64,000 bases of DNA from Candidatus Heimdallarchaeum endolithica (GTDB taxonomy: Archaea > Asgardarchaeota > Heimdallarchaeia > Heimdallarchaeales > Heimdallarchaeaceae), in NCBI GenBank assembly GCA_021513715.1, contig CP084167.1:1032117-1096116 (forward strand). Reading direction: 5' to 3'. The notes beneath the pieces are model-generated. The model made no database searches. It saw only the letters and a list, made by a program, of their open reading frames with translations, and had not been told where the DNA came from. How positions within the stretch are numbered: position 1 is the stretch's first letter; the number at the start of each line of letters is the position of its first letter. Positions 37,515 to 45,915 of this stretch are shown here, in pieces. Position numbers and translations under genes: made by a program.

Positions 37515-37955
37515 CTATATTTTTATTGTTGACGAATCTTTTATTGTATTTAGAATTAGTTTTGTATTTGTTCTTTCTACATATTTGTAAGCTTGAAGCT
37601 TTTTAATGAACTGATCTAATCCTTTTCTTGTCTTAAAAATAGCTAATACTACTACATCGAAGTCTCCTGTTACATCATATACTGCTATTACATTTTTTGA
37701 TTTTGCTATTTCGTTTTCTACTTCAAACAATTTTCCTTTTGAAACTTTTACATCTATAATTACAGGAACATCATAACCTAAATTTGCATAATCGAGGGTT
37801 ATAGTATAATCTCTTATTATCTTTTTTTCTTCTAGCTTCTTTATTCTAGACAACACTGTTGATGGAGCTATGTTCATTTTTTTTGCTATTGCTCTTGCTG
37901 ACAATCTTGAGTCTGATTGTAAAATTTTGATTATTTTCTCATCTACACTATCCAT
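37515..37955 (-). CDS. Lrp/AsnC-family transcription regulator
   Basis: The 146-residue protein is a standard Lrp/AsnC regulator: an N-terminal helix-turn-helix (DSRLSARAIAKKMNIAPSTV, about 15-34), then the RAM effector-binding domain (VPVIIDVKVSKGKLFEVE, VYDVTGDFDVVVLAIF and a C-terminal RTNTKLIL strand). It is divergent from glutamine synthetase, and regulators of this family often sense amino acids, so control of glnA is likely. The 163-base gap between them holds AAACATA-type repeats. Confidence 0.9.
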   Translation of the reverse strand: MDSVDEKIIKILQSDSRLSARAIAKKMNIAPSTVLSRIKKLEEKKIIRDYTITLDYANLGYDVPVIIDVKVSKGKLFEVENEIAKSKNVIAVYDVTGDFDVVVLAIFKTRKGLDQFIKKLQAYKYVERTNTKLILNTIKDSSTIKI

Positions 37956-38043
37956 TTAATCACATTCTCAATTGAATATTTGTATGGTTTTATTATTTAA
38001 CACAACATTAAATAGGACATATGTTTTTAAAATTTTTTTCTTT

Positions 38044-38073
38044 TCAAACATACGTTTCGTCTCTTTTTATAAA
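38044..38073 (+). promoter_or_regulatory. glnA promoter with candidate Lrp site
   Basis: TTTTTATAAA at 38064-38073 is a good TATA box, placing transcription start near 38,098. Just before it, AAACATACGTTT (about 38046-38057) is nearly palindromic, a feature of Lrp-family operators. CAAACATA recurs at about 38098. Binding by the adjacent Lrp protein is inferred. Confidence 0.45.
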
Positions 38074-38118
38074 CCCTAATAAATATCAGATTTATATCAA
38101 ACATAAGTATATAATTGA

Positions 38119-39447
38119 ATGGTTCGAATAATGATTACAGAGGAAGTAACAAAGGAAATTGTTGAAAGTGTAAAGTATGTTAATCTACAGTTTACTGATA
38201 TAGTTGGCCACTTAAGATCTATTACTGTTACAAAGAGTGAGTTGGGGCAGAACAACTTTTTAGAATTTGGTTTAGACGGGAGCAGTATTGAAGGTTTTAC
38301 TTCCGTAGATAATAGCGATTTATTACTTAAGCCTGTTCTTGACACTTTTGTAGTTTACCCTTGGGATAAAAGAATTGGACGAGTTTTTTGCGAAATTGTT
38401 GAACCTTCTGGCGAACCTTTTCTTGGAGACACCAGATTCTTGTTAAAGAGATATTTAGATAAGATAGAAAAGGAATTCAACTATAAATATTTTACAGGAA
38501 GTGAAATAGAATTCTTCCTTATTGATGGAAAAAAGCCTTCAGATAATGCTTCTTACTTTTCTTCAGAATATCTAGACTTTCACTCTTATTTTCGTTTAGA
38601 GCTGGCTGAAATTCTTGAGCATTTTGGTATTAAACCTGAATTTCTTCATCACGAAGTTGCTCCGGGTCAACACGAAATAAACTTTAGATATGCTGAAGCT
38701 CTTAGAACTGCAGATAATATTCAAACATACAAAATTGTTGTTCGTCGGTTAGCTTCTAATTTCAATCTTATAGCAACTTTTATGCCTAAGCCTTTTATTG
38801 ATTTTAATGGTTCTGGCATGCATATTCATCAAAGTTTAGTTGACACAAAAACGAACAACAACCTGTTTAATGATGAAAATGGTTTATCTGATCTAGGAAA
38901 AATGTTCATTGCTGGATTAATCAAGTATTCTAAAGAAATTCTATTTTTCCTTGCTCCTACTGTTAACAGTTATAAAAGGTTAGTTCCTGGATTTGAAGCT
39001 CCTATTTATTCTTCGTGGGGAATTGGTAATAGAAGCACTTTGATTCGGATACCTACGTATAAATTAAGGAAGAACAGAACAATAACCGTAGAATTTAGAG
39101 CTTCTGACCCTACTTGTAATCCATATATTGCTTTCACAGTTCTTTTAGCTGCTGGAATGAAAGGAATTAGAGAAAAACTTGAACCTCCAGAACAAGTCTC
39201 AAAGAATCTTTTCTTAATGGATGTTAATGAAAGAAGAGAAAAATATCCACTATTGCCTACTTCATTAATAGAGGCGCTTGAAAATTCCAAAAAGAACCAT
39301 TTTCTTAAAGAAGTTTTGGGAGAACACATTTTCAATTCGTTCATAGGAATAAAAGAAAAAGAGTTTCAAGAATATTCACTAGTCGAAGGAAAATCATATT
39401 CTAAAGAAATAACGAAATGGGAATGGAAGAAATATCTAAATTATTGA
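38119..39447 (+). CDS. glnA: Glutamine synthetase type I
   Basis: Glutamine synthetase joins ammonia to glutamate using ATP. The 442-residue protein has the usual beta-grasp start with LDGSSIEGF at about 54-62, the metal-binding GSEIEFFLID, the FNGSGMHIHQSL block and the PGFEAPIYSSWGIGNRSTLIRIP block, then VEFRASDPTCNPYIAF. The start may be ATG at 38119 or the ATG four codons later. The length and order are those of the archaeal/Bacillus GSI-alpha type. It is alone in its transcript and divergent from an Lrp/AsnC regulator. All active-site blocks are intact. Confidence 0.95.
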   Translation: MVRIMITEEVTKEIVESVKYVNLQFTDIVGHLRSITVTKSELGQNNFLEFGLDGSSIEGFTSVDNSDLLLKPVLDTFVVYPWDKRIGRVFCEIVEPSGEPFLGDTRFLLKRYLDKIEKEFNYKYFTGSEIEFFLIDGKKPSDNASYFSSEYLDFHSYFRLELAEILEHFGIKPEFLHHEVAPGQHEINFRYAEALRTADNIQTYKIVVRRLASNFNLIATFMPKPFIDFNGSGMHIHQSLVDTKTNNNLFNDENGLSDLGKMFIAGLIKYSKEILFFLAPTVNSYKRLVPGFEAPIYSSWGIGNRSTLIRIPTYKLRKNRTITVEFRASDPTCNPYIAFTVLLAAGMKGIREKLEPPEQVSKNLFLMDVNERREKYPLLPTSLIEALENSKKNHFLKEVLGEHIFNSFIGIKEKEFQEYSLVEGKSYSKEITKWEWKKYLNY

Positions 39448-39502
39448 CTTTCTCCCTTTATTTTGCATGAATAGTTTTAAGTATTTGCCGAACTTAGTAA
39501 TT

Positions 39503-39751
39503 ATGAAAATGAAAAATGACTATAATTTAGCAACGATAGAAATTTTACGTGCTAAATATCCTGAACAATACATTGTTATTGATTCTAACTATAACGTTGT
39601 TGCAGTATTCAAGACTGTTGAAGAATTATATAAGTCACCATTATTATCCTCAGAAACAAGAATTATTGCACCTAAAAAAATTGTCAAATTTGATACAGCA
39701 AAAAGAAGACAATTTGGGTGGTATATGAAAAGAAGAAATGTGGAGGGCTAA
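39503..39751 (+). CDS. Small DUF5678-like protein
   Basis: The 82-residue product is soluble. LRAKYPEQYIVIDSNYNVVAVFKTVEEL resembles DUF5678 proteins, which have a short beta hairpin and a helix. ATG at 39503 is preferred to the ATG at 39467 because a TTTTAAGTA TATA-like element lies at 39474-39482, inside the longer frame, and would start the RNA close to 39503. The function is unknown. It follows glnA by 55 bases but probably has its own promoter. Confidence 0.5.
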   Translation: MKMKNDYNLATIEILRAKYPEQYIVIDSNYNVVAVFKTVEELYKSPLLSSETRIIAPKKIVKFDTAKRRQFGWYMKRRNVEG

Positions 39752-39928
39752 TTGAAATCTAGGTTTTTTTGAACAATACCTATCAAATAAAACAATTTGC
39801 AATTAACATCGATATCTTTTTTCAAAAAAAGAAGTAAAATATGGATAAAATATGAAAATGCAATAATAGACACGGGATTTAAAGGAAATATCTAATCTTC
39901 AAAAAGAATTTCAAAAACGGTAGATTTT

Positions 39929-41245
39929 TTATCTATTTTTCTTGAATAATACTATTCTATTCGTATTTGTTCCATATTCGTTGTTTTCTATCCCCCAGAT
40001 ATTTGCTGTTTTTGTAAACTCTTGAAGATTGATTACTATTCCTACTGGTTCAAATCCAACTTCTGCTCCTATTGGTACTACTTCTTCATCTAGCTTTATT
40101 TTTCCTTTTCTTACTTCTCCTACTTCAAAAGCCAGATATCCTCCTGGTTTAATTATTCTATAGAATTCCTTGAATGCTTCTTTCATCACTTTAGTCCATT
40201 CATCTAGTTTTCTTGTTATTGTTATCTTTTTTTCTATTTCTTTCACGTCTATATCGTTAAACCAACATCTTAGCCAATTATCTTTTGAATATTGCACCAC
40301 GTCTAAGAATGGTGGAGAAGTTACTATTAGTGATACTTTTTCATCTTCTATTTCTGGTGTTTTTCTTGCGTCAGATGTAAGGAATTTAGCTGTTTTTCCT
40401 GCTTCAGCTAGTTTTATTTTCTCTTCTTTCTTCAAATTCCTTTGCAGTGCCTTTGTTTTTCTTACTATTAATTTCTTTACTTCTCTATACTCTGGCTCTT
40501 GGTTTCTTTTTTCATTAATCTTTCTTTGTCTTTCTGGTGAAACTGCTTGGTTAGGTGGAAGAGTGAAAACTGAAAAAAATCCTTTTGAGTGTCCTGATAA
40601 GCGATTTGTCGCTACCATTCTTATCCACTTATCTATTATATCTTCTTCATTTTTTTCTTTTCTTTCTAGGAGATAGTTCTTTAGAGAAACTATTTCTGCT
40701 TCTGTTTTTTTGTGATAAAACATTGACAGATCTATTTCTGCTTCAGATTTATAATCTACTTTTATCTCGCTTAACCTTTCTTCTACTTCTTTTATTGTTT
40801 GTACAAAAAATCTAGGAACTGTTAATATCTCACTTAGAGGGTTAATATCATTTGATATCACTTTTCTTCCCATTATTCCTGCTTCTATAACTGTTGTTCC
40901 TCTTCCACTAAAAGGGTCATATACCATCTCATTTTCTTTGGTTAATAATTGGATAAAAAATTTTGGTAATTGGGCTTTAAAACAAGCCCTATAAGATATT
41001 TCGTGGATAGAAGCTGCTTGTCTTTGTTTAGAAGTCCAGAACTCATTAGTGTATCTAATAATTTTCTTTCCGTCAATTTCCAAATAATCGATTTTCGTTG
41101 ATTTTTGATTTAATTTTTTTGAGTTTTTTCGTTCTTTTTCTTTACTATACAACTTAAAATTTTTCAAATACCCATGAATAGTGGAAATTGACTTTTTGCT
41201 TATTTTATTCACCATTTTGTCATTTATCCTGTGAACACCTTTCAA
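39929..41245 (-). CDS. Orphan site-specific DNA methyltransferase
   Basis: The 438-residue protein contains the SAM-binding motif DPFSGRGTTVIEA (110-122) and the catalytic motif TSPPFLDVVQY (309-319), which indicate an amino methyltransferase acting on cytosine N4 or adenine N6. The order is motif I before motif IV, the reverse of the common beta class. FxGxG followed by a long insertion (about 150-285) is odd. The N-terminal ~65 residues are basic and may help recognise DNA. No restriction endonuclease gene is next to it, so it is an orphan as far as the window shows. An RNA target is less likely but possible. Confidence 0.75.
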   Translation of the reverse strand: MKGVHRINDKMVNKISKKSISTIHGYLKNFKLYSKEKERKNSKKLNQKSTKIDYLEIDGKKIIRYTNEFWTSKQRQAASIHEISYRACFKAQLPKFFIQLLTKENEMVYDPFSGRGTTVIEAGIMGRKVISNDINPLSEILTVPRFFVQTIKEVEERLSEIKVDYKSEAEIDLSMFYHKKTEAEIVSLKNYLLERKEKNEEDIIDKWIRMVATNRLSGHSKGFFSVFTLPPNQAVSPERQRKINEKRNQEPEYREVKKLIVRKTKALQRNLKKEEKIKLAEAGKTAKFLTSDARKTPEIEDEKVSLIVTSPPFLDVVQYSKDNWLRCWFNDIDVKEIEKKITITRKLDEWTKVMKEAFKEFYRIIKPGGYLAFEVGEVRKGKIKLDEEVVPIGAEVGFEPVGIVINLQEFTKTANIWGIENNEYGTNTNRIVLFKKNR

Positions 41246-41319
41246 ATTACATTTTTTATCTCTTTCTAAAAAAAATAAAAAACAAGAAATAGTTTTAATG
41301 TAGAATTAGAATTTTATTT

Positions 41320-41847
41320 TTACAACTCTTTCATTTTTTCTTTAATGAAATTCCTTCTTTCTCCTCTTGTCTTCAGTTCTGCTATTTCTTTCTTATAGCG
41401 CTCTAATATCACTTCTCTTTGGAGATAAGCATATAATATATCATAAAATGGGAACTCCAATTCCAAAGCATCGTGGTCAGACTCACATAATAGAGGAGCT
41501 CCACTTGCAACTGCTTCCAATCCATAAGCTAGTTTTTCACTTGGTTCTCTTTCTGTATCTCCAGAACGGACTATTTTTCGCAGTTTTGCTAAAGCAGGAT
41601 CTTCTGTTAGATTATACTTTTCAATAATGGAGTCAAAAGTACAATATTTTACTCCGTCACGTTCAAAGTGATCAAGTTCTATTCCTGTTCCTGTATCAAA
41701 AGGAATTGCTCCAGTTTTCTCTACAAATTCAGTTATTTCTTCTTTAGGCAAGAAGATAAATTGTGCTTTTTTGTCTACAAAGCGCTTGATCAACCAAGGA
41801 CAAGCTACTCTGTCAACATGTACATAATCTCTTGTAACCCATAACAT
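41320..41847 (-). CDS. ChrB C-terminal-domain protein
   Basis: The product is about 175 residues and begins MLWVTRDYVHVDRVACPWLI; the ATG at 41847 is preferred since the family starts there, nine codons after a longer frame's ATG. HVDRVACPWLIKRF and the later IPFDTGTGIELDHF and CTFDSIIEKYNL match the chromate-resistance-linked ChrB domain. No chrA transporter or fused N-terminal ChrB domain is seen, so a chromate role is not implied. Confidence 0.75.
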   Translation of the reverse strand: MLWVTRDYVHVDRVACPWLIKRFVDKKAQFIFLPKEEITEFVEKTGAIPFDTGTGIELDHFERDGVKYCTFDSIIEKYNLTEDPALAKLRKIVRSGDTEREPSEKLAYGLEAVASGAPLLCESDHDALELEFPFYDILYAYLQREVILERYKKEIAELKTRGERRNFIKEKMKEL

Positions 41848-42005
41848 TTTGGTCAAAAAATGAAAACTTTTCACATTTAAAAAGTTTAAGCAGAAAGTTT
41901 ATATTTTCTTTTATTTTTTCTTTCTCAATATTCATTTTTTTCATTTCTTTTACTACTAATTCTTTAATATTCAAAAAAAGTAAAAATGAAAAGTTACAAC
42001 TATTC

Positions 42006-43406
42006 TCACTTTTCTTTATCATTTTTAGGATTAAGTTTCACAAAAAGAACAGGTTCAACGTTGTAGATTATTTCTCTTGAACGAATTGGATCCATATGGT
42101 TAATAGTTCTTCTTCCTACAACTTTATTAAGGTAAGCCAAGCACCATTCCCATGTACCAATATATCTTGCTAAATCCCAGATTCTTATTAATGCTTCCCA
42201 CATCAAAGTAAAAACAACAGCCAAGAAAAGCGCTTGAACAAAAGTCGCTTGATATCTATGAACATAATCCAGACCTGGAATAAGAGATAAGATTTTCTCT
42301 GGAATGAATATCAATACTTGAAACATATAGACTGTTAAGGACATTATTCCCCATCTACGGACAAATCTAGAGTTCTTTAACCATTTTTCGACATCCAATT
42401 TAGGGTTGAATTCTACTTTGTGGATAATGAACAGCAATGCTGCTAGTTCTAATCCTGTGTTAGATAACATAAACCATGTTGGGTGAATGTGCTGAAAAAC
42501 AAGTACACCATCTACATCATATCCATTACCGAACAAATTCTTTGTAAATAGTTTACTATCTATAAAAACGAACCAAATGGCTCCTAAAAGAAACAATCCA
42601 AGAGCTGTCCAGTAACCTCTTTTTAGAAATTTCTCAGAAGGATTATCTTGTATTAACCAATAACCTATAATTACACCTACTAAACCAGAAGCTAACATTG
42701 GAAACAGCGGAGATTCTCTTCCTCCTAAAGCAATTATCCAATATCTTACAAACGGTTTTGTTATTGGTTTTACATAGGGAGGGTAAGCAGATGTTCTCAA
42801 GTCGACTATTTCTCCTAATCCTGTTTCTTTTCCTACAATTAAGTTTGCTAATTGTTGTACATAAGGGGATACAAAGACTATGATAAGAGCTAAAGTACCA
42901 AGAACAATTGTATTTCTTTGAAGTTTATTCATTCCATCTTTTCTACTTAATATAAAGAACACTATACTTGCTACGATAATACTTGCAGCTATATCTTGTA
43001 AAGCTTCAACAAAGAAAACAAAATCACTAGCTACAGACCAATCCCACACTCCAGTTCTATGCCACACATCTATAATCCCAAAAGTATTAAAGATTGCATT
43101 ATACAGATCTCCAATACCCCATAATATCAACCCAGCAAAGAAGTTTTGAAATAATATAACCCCTGGTCTTTTTCCTTTCTTGAATTTTTGAGCCATTGAA
43201 AAAGTATTAACTGTAGATGAGATCATGATGAAAAAACCTCTCCAATGACCAAAAATAAAGAATAGAAAAGCAAATGGAAGTTCCCATGTTAAACTTCCTA
43301 AGTCTCCTGTTCCAAAGAAGTTCCATGAATTAAAAAAACCATGAAAAAGAGTCATTCCTAGCACAGTTAGACCTCTTGCAAAATCAATTGACGTTATTCT
43401 CTTCAT
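42006..43406 (-). CDS. Heparan-glucosaminide acetyltransferase-like membrane protein 2
   Basis: The 466-residue protein has about eleven membrane segments and begins MKRITSIDFARGLTVLGMTLFHGFF, with the same I-D-x-x-RG and histidine start as the paralogs at 32958 and 43468. A soluble tail follows (GTWEWCLAYLNKVVGRR). It lies 61 bases downstream of the third paralog on the same strand, so these two are likely co-transcribed. By family knowledge it would acetylate a sugar across the membrane; the acceptor is unknown. Confidence 0.68.
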   Translation of the reverse strand: MKRITSIDFARGLTVLGMTLFHGFFNSWNFFGTGDLGSLTWELPFAFLFFIFGHWRGFFIMISSTVNTFSMAQKFKKGKRPGVILFQNFFAGLILWGIGDLYNAIFNTFGIIDVWHRTGVWDWSVASDFVFFVEALQDIAASIIVASIVFFILSRKDGMNKLQRNTIVLGTLALIIVFVSPYVQQLANLIVGKETGLGEIVDLRTSAYPPYVKPITKPFVRYWIIALGGRESPLFPMLASGLVGVIIGYWLIQDNPSEKFLKRGYWTALGLFLLGAIWFVFIDSKLFTKNLFGNGYDVDGVLVFQHIHPTWFMLSNTGLELAALLFIIHKVEFNPKLDVEKWLKNSRFVRRWGIMSLTVYMFQVLIFIPEKILSLIPGLDYVHRYQATFVQALFLAVVFTLMWEALIRIWDLARYIGTWEWCLAYLNKVVGRRTINHMDPIRSREIIYNVEPVLFVKLNPKNDKEK

Positions 43407-43467
43407 AGTTTTTCAACTTTTAGCTAATTTAAAAAGATTATTAGCTTTTAGGCATCTTTTTTGTTAG

Positions 43468-44889
43468 TTAATCACTGTAAGAAACTGTTTCTTGTTTATA
43501 GTTTATCCAGTAGACATTTTCTTGTATCAAATCATGTTTTAATTTATTAGACTTAATAGTTGAGAAAGCATTTAGAAGCTTTACATAAGCCCACTCAAAA
43601 GAACCTCTCATTTTTAATTTTAGCAGTATTTGTATAATAAGTTCATAGAAAAGGAGAACATAAAAATCTATGAAAACTATCAGGTAAAAATATTCTTTTG
43701 GGATAACATAGTGTTTCATAAGATTAATACCTGTAGATTTTCGTATTATAACAGATAATATCCATCTAGGAAGCAATTCTAAAATATTAAAGGAATAGAT
43801 TGTTAAAGATAGTGTGCTCCATCTTCTAAAGAACTTCACCATCTTTTTATTAGCGACTTTCTCTCCTCTACCTCTAAATTCTATCTGATTTAGCAAGATC
43901 ATTACCAGAATTATCTGTCCTCCCAATCTTACTAAATAAGATCCAATTGATGGGGTATTTTCAATAGTAGTAAATGTAAAAATGTGATATTTTTGCGATA
44001 AGGAAGGAAATCGAAAACCTATAACAATAAGTATTGAGCCCAAGAAAATCATTAATAATCCTGATAAAACAAAATACAACAAACCTTTTCTTTTTGGGTT
44101 TGGTTCAGACAAGAATAGACCAATAATTGTTCCTACAAATGAAGAGACTAAAAATGGCAGTAATGGGAACTTAGGCCCAATTACTATGTTTAGGAGCATA
44201 GTTTTAAAGGTAAAATAATGACTAACCACATATATATCTGGCCAACCAGGAATATAGTTATTAGAAATTAGATCATTAAGGAAAGGAGTAGAAAAGAGAA
44301 CAAGAAAAATTAGTATAACATAGATTAGGATGTATCTCTTTATTTTTTTATAACCTTCATTTTTTAATAGAAAGAATAGTATAAAACCATTAATAATAAG
44401 AGCAAAACCTATAATTTGAAGAGTCTGTATCCAAAAATTTTCAGATAGAAAAGGTCTAAAGTTTGACCAATCTCCTGAGCGAATAGCTGTTCCGAAATAT
44501 CCCCAATACCCCAATCCTTCAACTAAATATCCTATGAATACTATAACTACTCCACCGGCTACATTTTTCTTTAATAATTTTTTCATATCATGTTCCATTC
44601 TCGCTTTTTTGGAAAAAGTGAGTGAATTAACTATTGCAGAAATGAAAAGAAAAAAACCATGCCAGGTCCCGAAATAACCTAACAGGACTATTAAAAACCA
44701 TGTAAAAGGAGAAAAACTAAGATTACCTGAATAAAAAGAGTCCATTAACCAACTAGCATCAAAGAGTTTGTAACTTACGTGTACTAAAATTACTCCAAAG
44801 ATAGCTACACCTCTTAAGATATCTAGTGAGACCAATCTTTTCGGCAGTTTATCTACAGAAATATTTGCTTTTTTCTTTTCAAAATTCAA
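43468..44889 (-). CDS. Heparan-glucosaminide acetyltransferase-like membrane protein 3
   Basis: The 473-residue multi-pass protein starts with a short basic stretch (MNFEKKKANISVDKLPKRL) and then SLDILRGVAIFGVILVHVSY. Layout and tail (GSFEWAYVKLLNAFSTIKSNKL) are closest to the protein at 32958, with shared FEW and SNKL-type features. About eleven membrane segments are visible. It is the first of a two-gene operon with 42006-43406. Separate paralogs may act on different sugars. Confidence 0.68.
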   Translation of the reverse strand: MNFEKKKANISVDKLPKRLVSLDILRGVAIFGVILVHVSYKLFDASWLMDSFYSGNLSFSPFTWFLIVLLGYFGTWHGFFLFISAIVNSLTFSKKARMEHDMKKLLKKNVAGGVVIVFIGYLVEGLGYWGYFGTAIRSGDWSNFRPFLSENFWIQTLQIIGFALIINGFILFFLLKNEGYKKIKRYILIYVILIFLVLFSTPFLNDLISNNYIPGWPDIYVVSHYFTFKTMLLNIVIGPKFPLLPFLVSSFVGTIIGLFLSEPNPKRKGLLYFVLSGLLMIFLGSILIVIGFRFPSLSQKYHIFTFTTIENTPSIGSYLVRLGGQIILVMILLNQIEFRGRGEKVANKKMVKFFRRWSTLSLTIYSFNILELLPRWILSVIIRKSTGINLMKHYVIPKEYFYLIVFIDFYVLLFYELIIQILLKLKMRGSFEWAYVKLLNAFSTIKSNKLKHDLIQENVYWINYKQETVSYSD

Positions 44890-45046
44890 GCTCTTTCAAC
44901 TCAATGTTTTCTTTTGGTTTAAAAATTCATTTAAGATTTTCTATTCTTATTTACTATTCACTAGCCAATCATTTTTACAAAATACATTTCTGTTAGTAAT
45001 AAATATACCTAAATAAGAAAAACTTAATTTTTTCTATTTCAGATAA

Positions 45047-45715
45047 TTATTTTCTGTTTTCATTATTTTTCCGTCTTTTTTTCTTCCTTTCTTCTCTGTC
45101 TTTTTTTATACGGTAAGGAATTAGAAAAGGAAAACTAAACAAGAAAACAAAAAACTCGAATATAATTGACCCTTTTTCTGGAGGTTTTCCTATAAATCTA
45201 CTCAAAAAAGCATCAAAAGTGTTTCCTAACAAATTTCCTATTGAAATCATCCTTATTATAATTAGTATATTCTCTGCTTCTTCTTCCCCGTAAAAATCAA
45301 TCAACTGTTCTAAAGCCTCTTTTTGTGGGTTTTCCTCTGTTTCTGTGAAGTGTTGTGCAAACATTAATGCTAAACTCTCTTCTTCTGAACTGATATTAAA
45401 ATTGAATTTCATTAATTCTTTTATTTCTTCTTCATTGCAGCCAGCTTTTTTAGCCCAATCAGTGTGTCCCCAAGCGCAATAGCGACAACCATTTACCGCA
45501 GTGACTACTAACATTATTCTTTCTCGAAAAGCTTCACTTATTTTTTCAGATCGCATTGCTCTTCGAACTATCTTTCTGTTTTGCATTATTACTTTATTAG
45601 CTTTGTAAAATGTTCTAAAAGTGAAAGTTCTTTTTGAAAAATATTTACCATATTCTATAATTTTATTTCTCATTCGACTACCCCTTTGAAATGAAGAGAT
45701 TATAAGAAAATTCAT
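45047..45715 (-). CDS. AhpD-like (carboxymuconolactone decarboxylase) protein with membrane tail
   Basis: The 222-residue protein has CRYCAWGH at 77-84, the CxxC plus histidine motif of AhpD-like peroxidase-linked or redox proteins. The helical core continues to about 165, and a hydrophobic segment (IIFEFFVFLFSFPFLIPY) then a basic tail suggest C-terminal membrane anchoring. The start could be M15 (MRNKII). Substrate is unknown. The 200 bases after it (45716-45915) hold no gene. Confidence 0.8.
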   Translation of the reverse strand: MNFLIISSFQRGSRMRNKIIEYGKYFSKRTFTFRTFYKANKVIMQNRKIVRRAMRSEKISEAFRERIMLVVTAVNGCRYCAWGHTDWAKKAGCNEEEIKELMKFNFNISSEEESLALMFAQHFTETEENPQKEALEQLIDFYGEEEAENILIIIRMISIGNLLGNTFDAFLSRFIGKPPEKGSIIFEFFVFLFSFPFLIPYRIKKDREERKKKRRKNNENRK

Positions 45716-45915
45716 TTTACAAGAAAAATTAGAGAATTCTAAATAGTACCTTAAAATTCAGTTTTCTTAATTTATAAGCTTTTTACTTTTTAATTATGTT
45801 TTTTCACTTGTGTAAAGTGTCCTTCTATAATAGGTGAATAATAAGTAAAAGTTTTGATAGTTTGTGTTCAGGTTCTAACAATGCAATAATCATAAAGTTG
45901 CAAAATCTGAAATAT

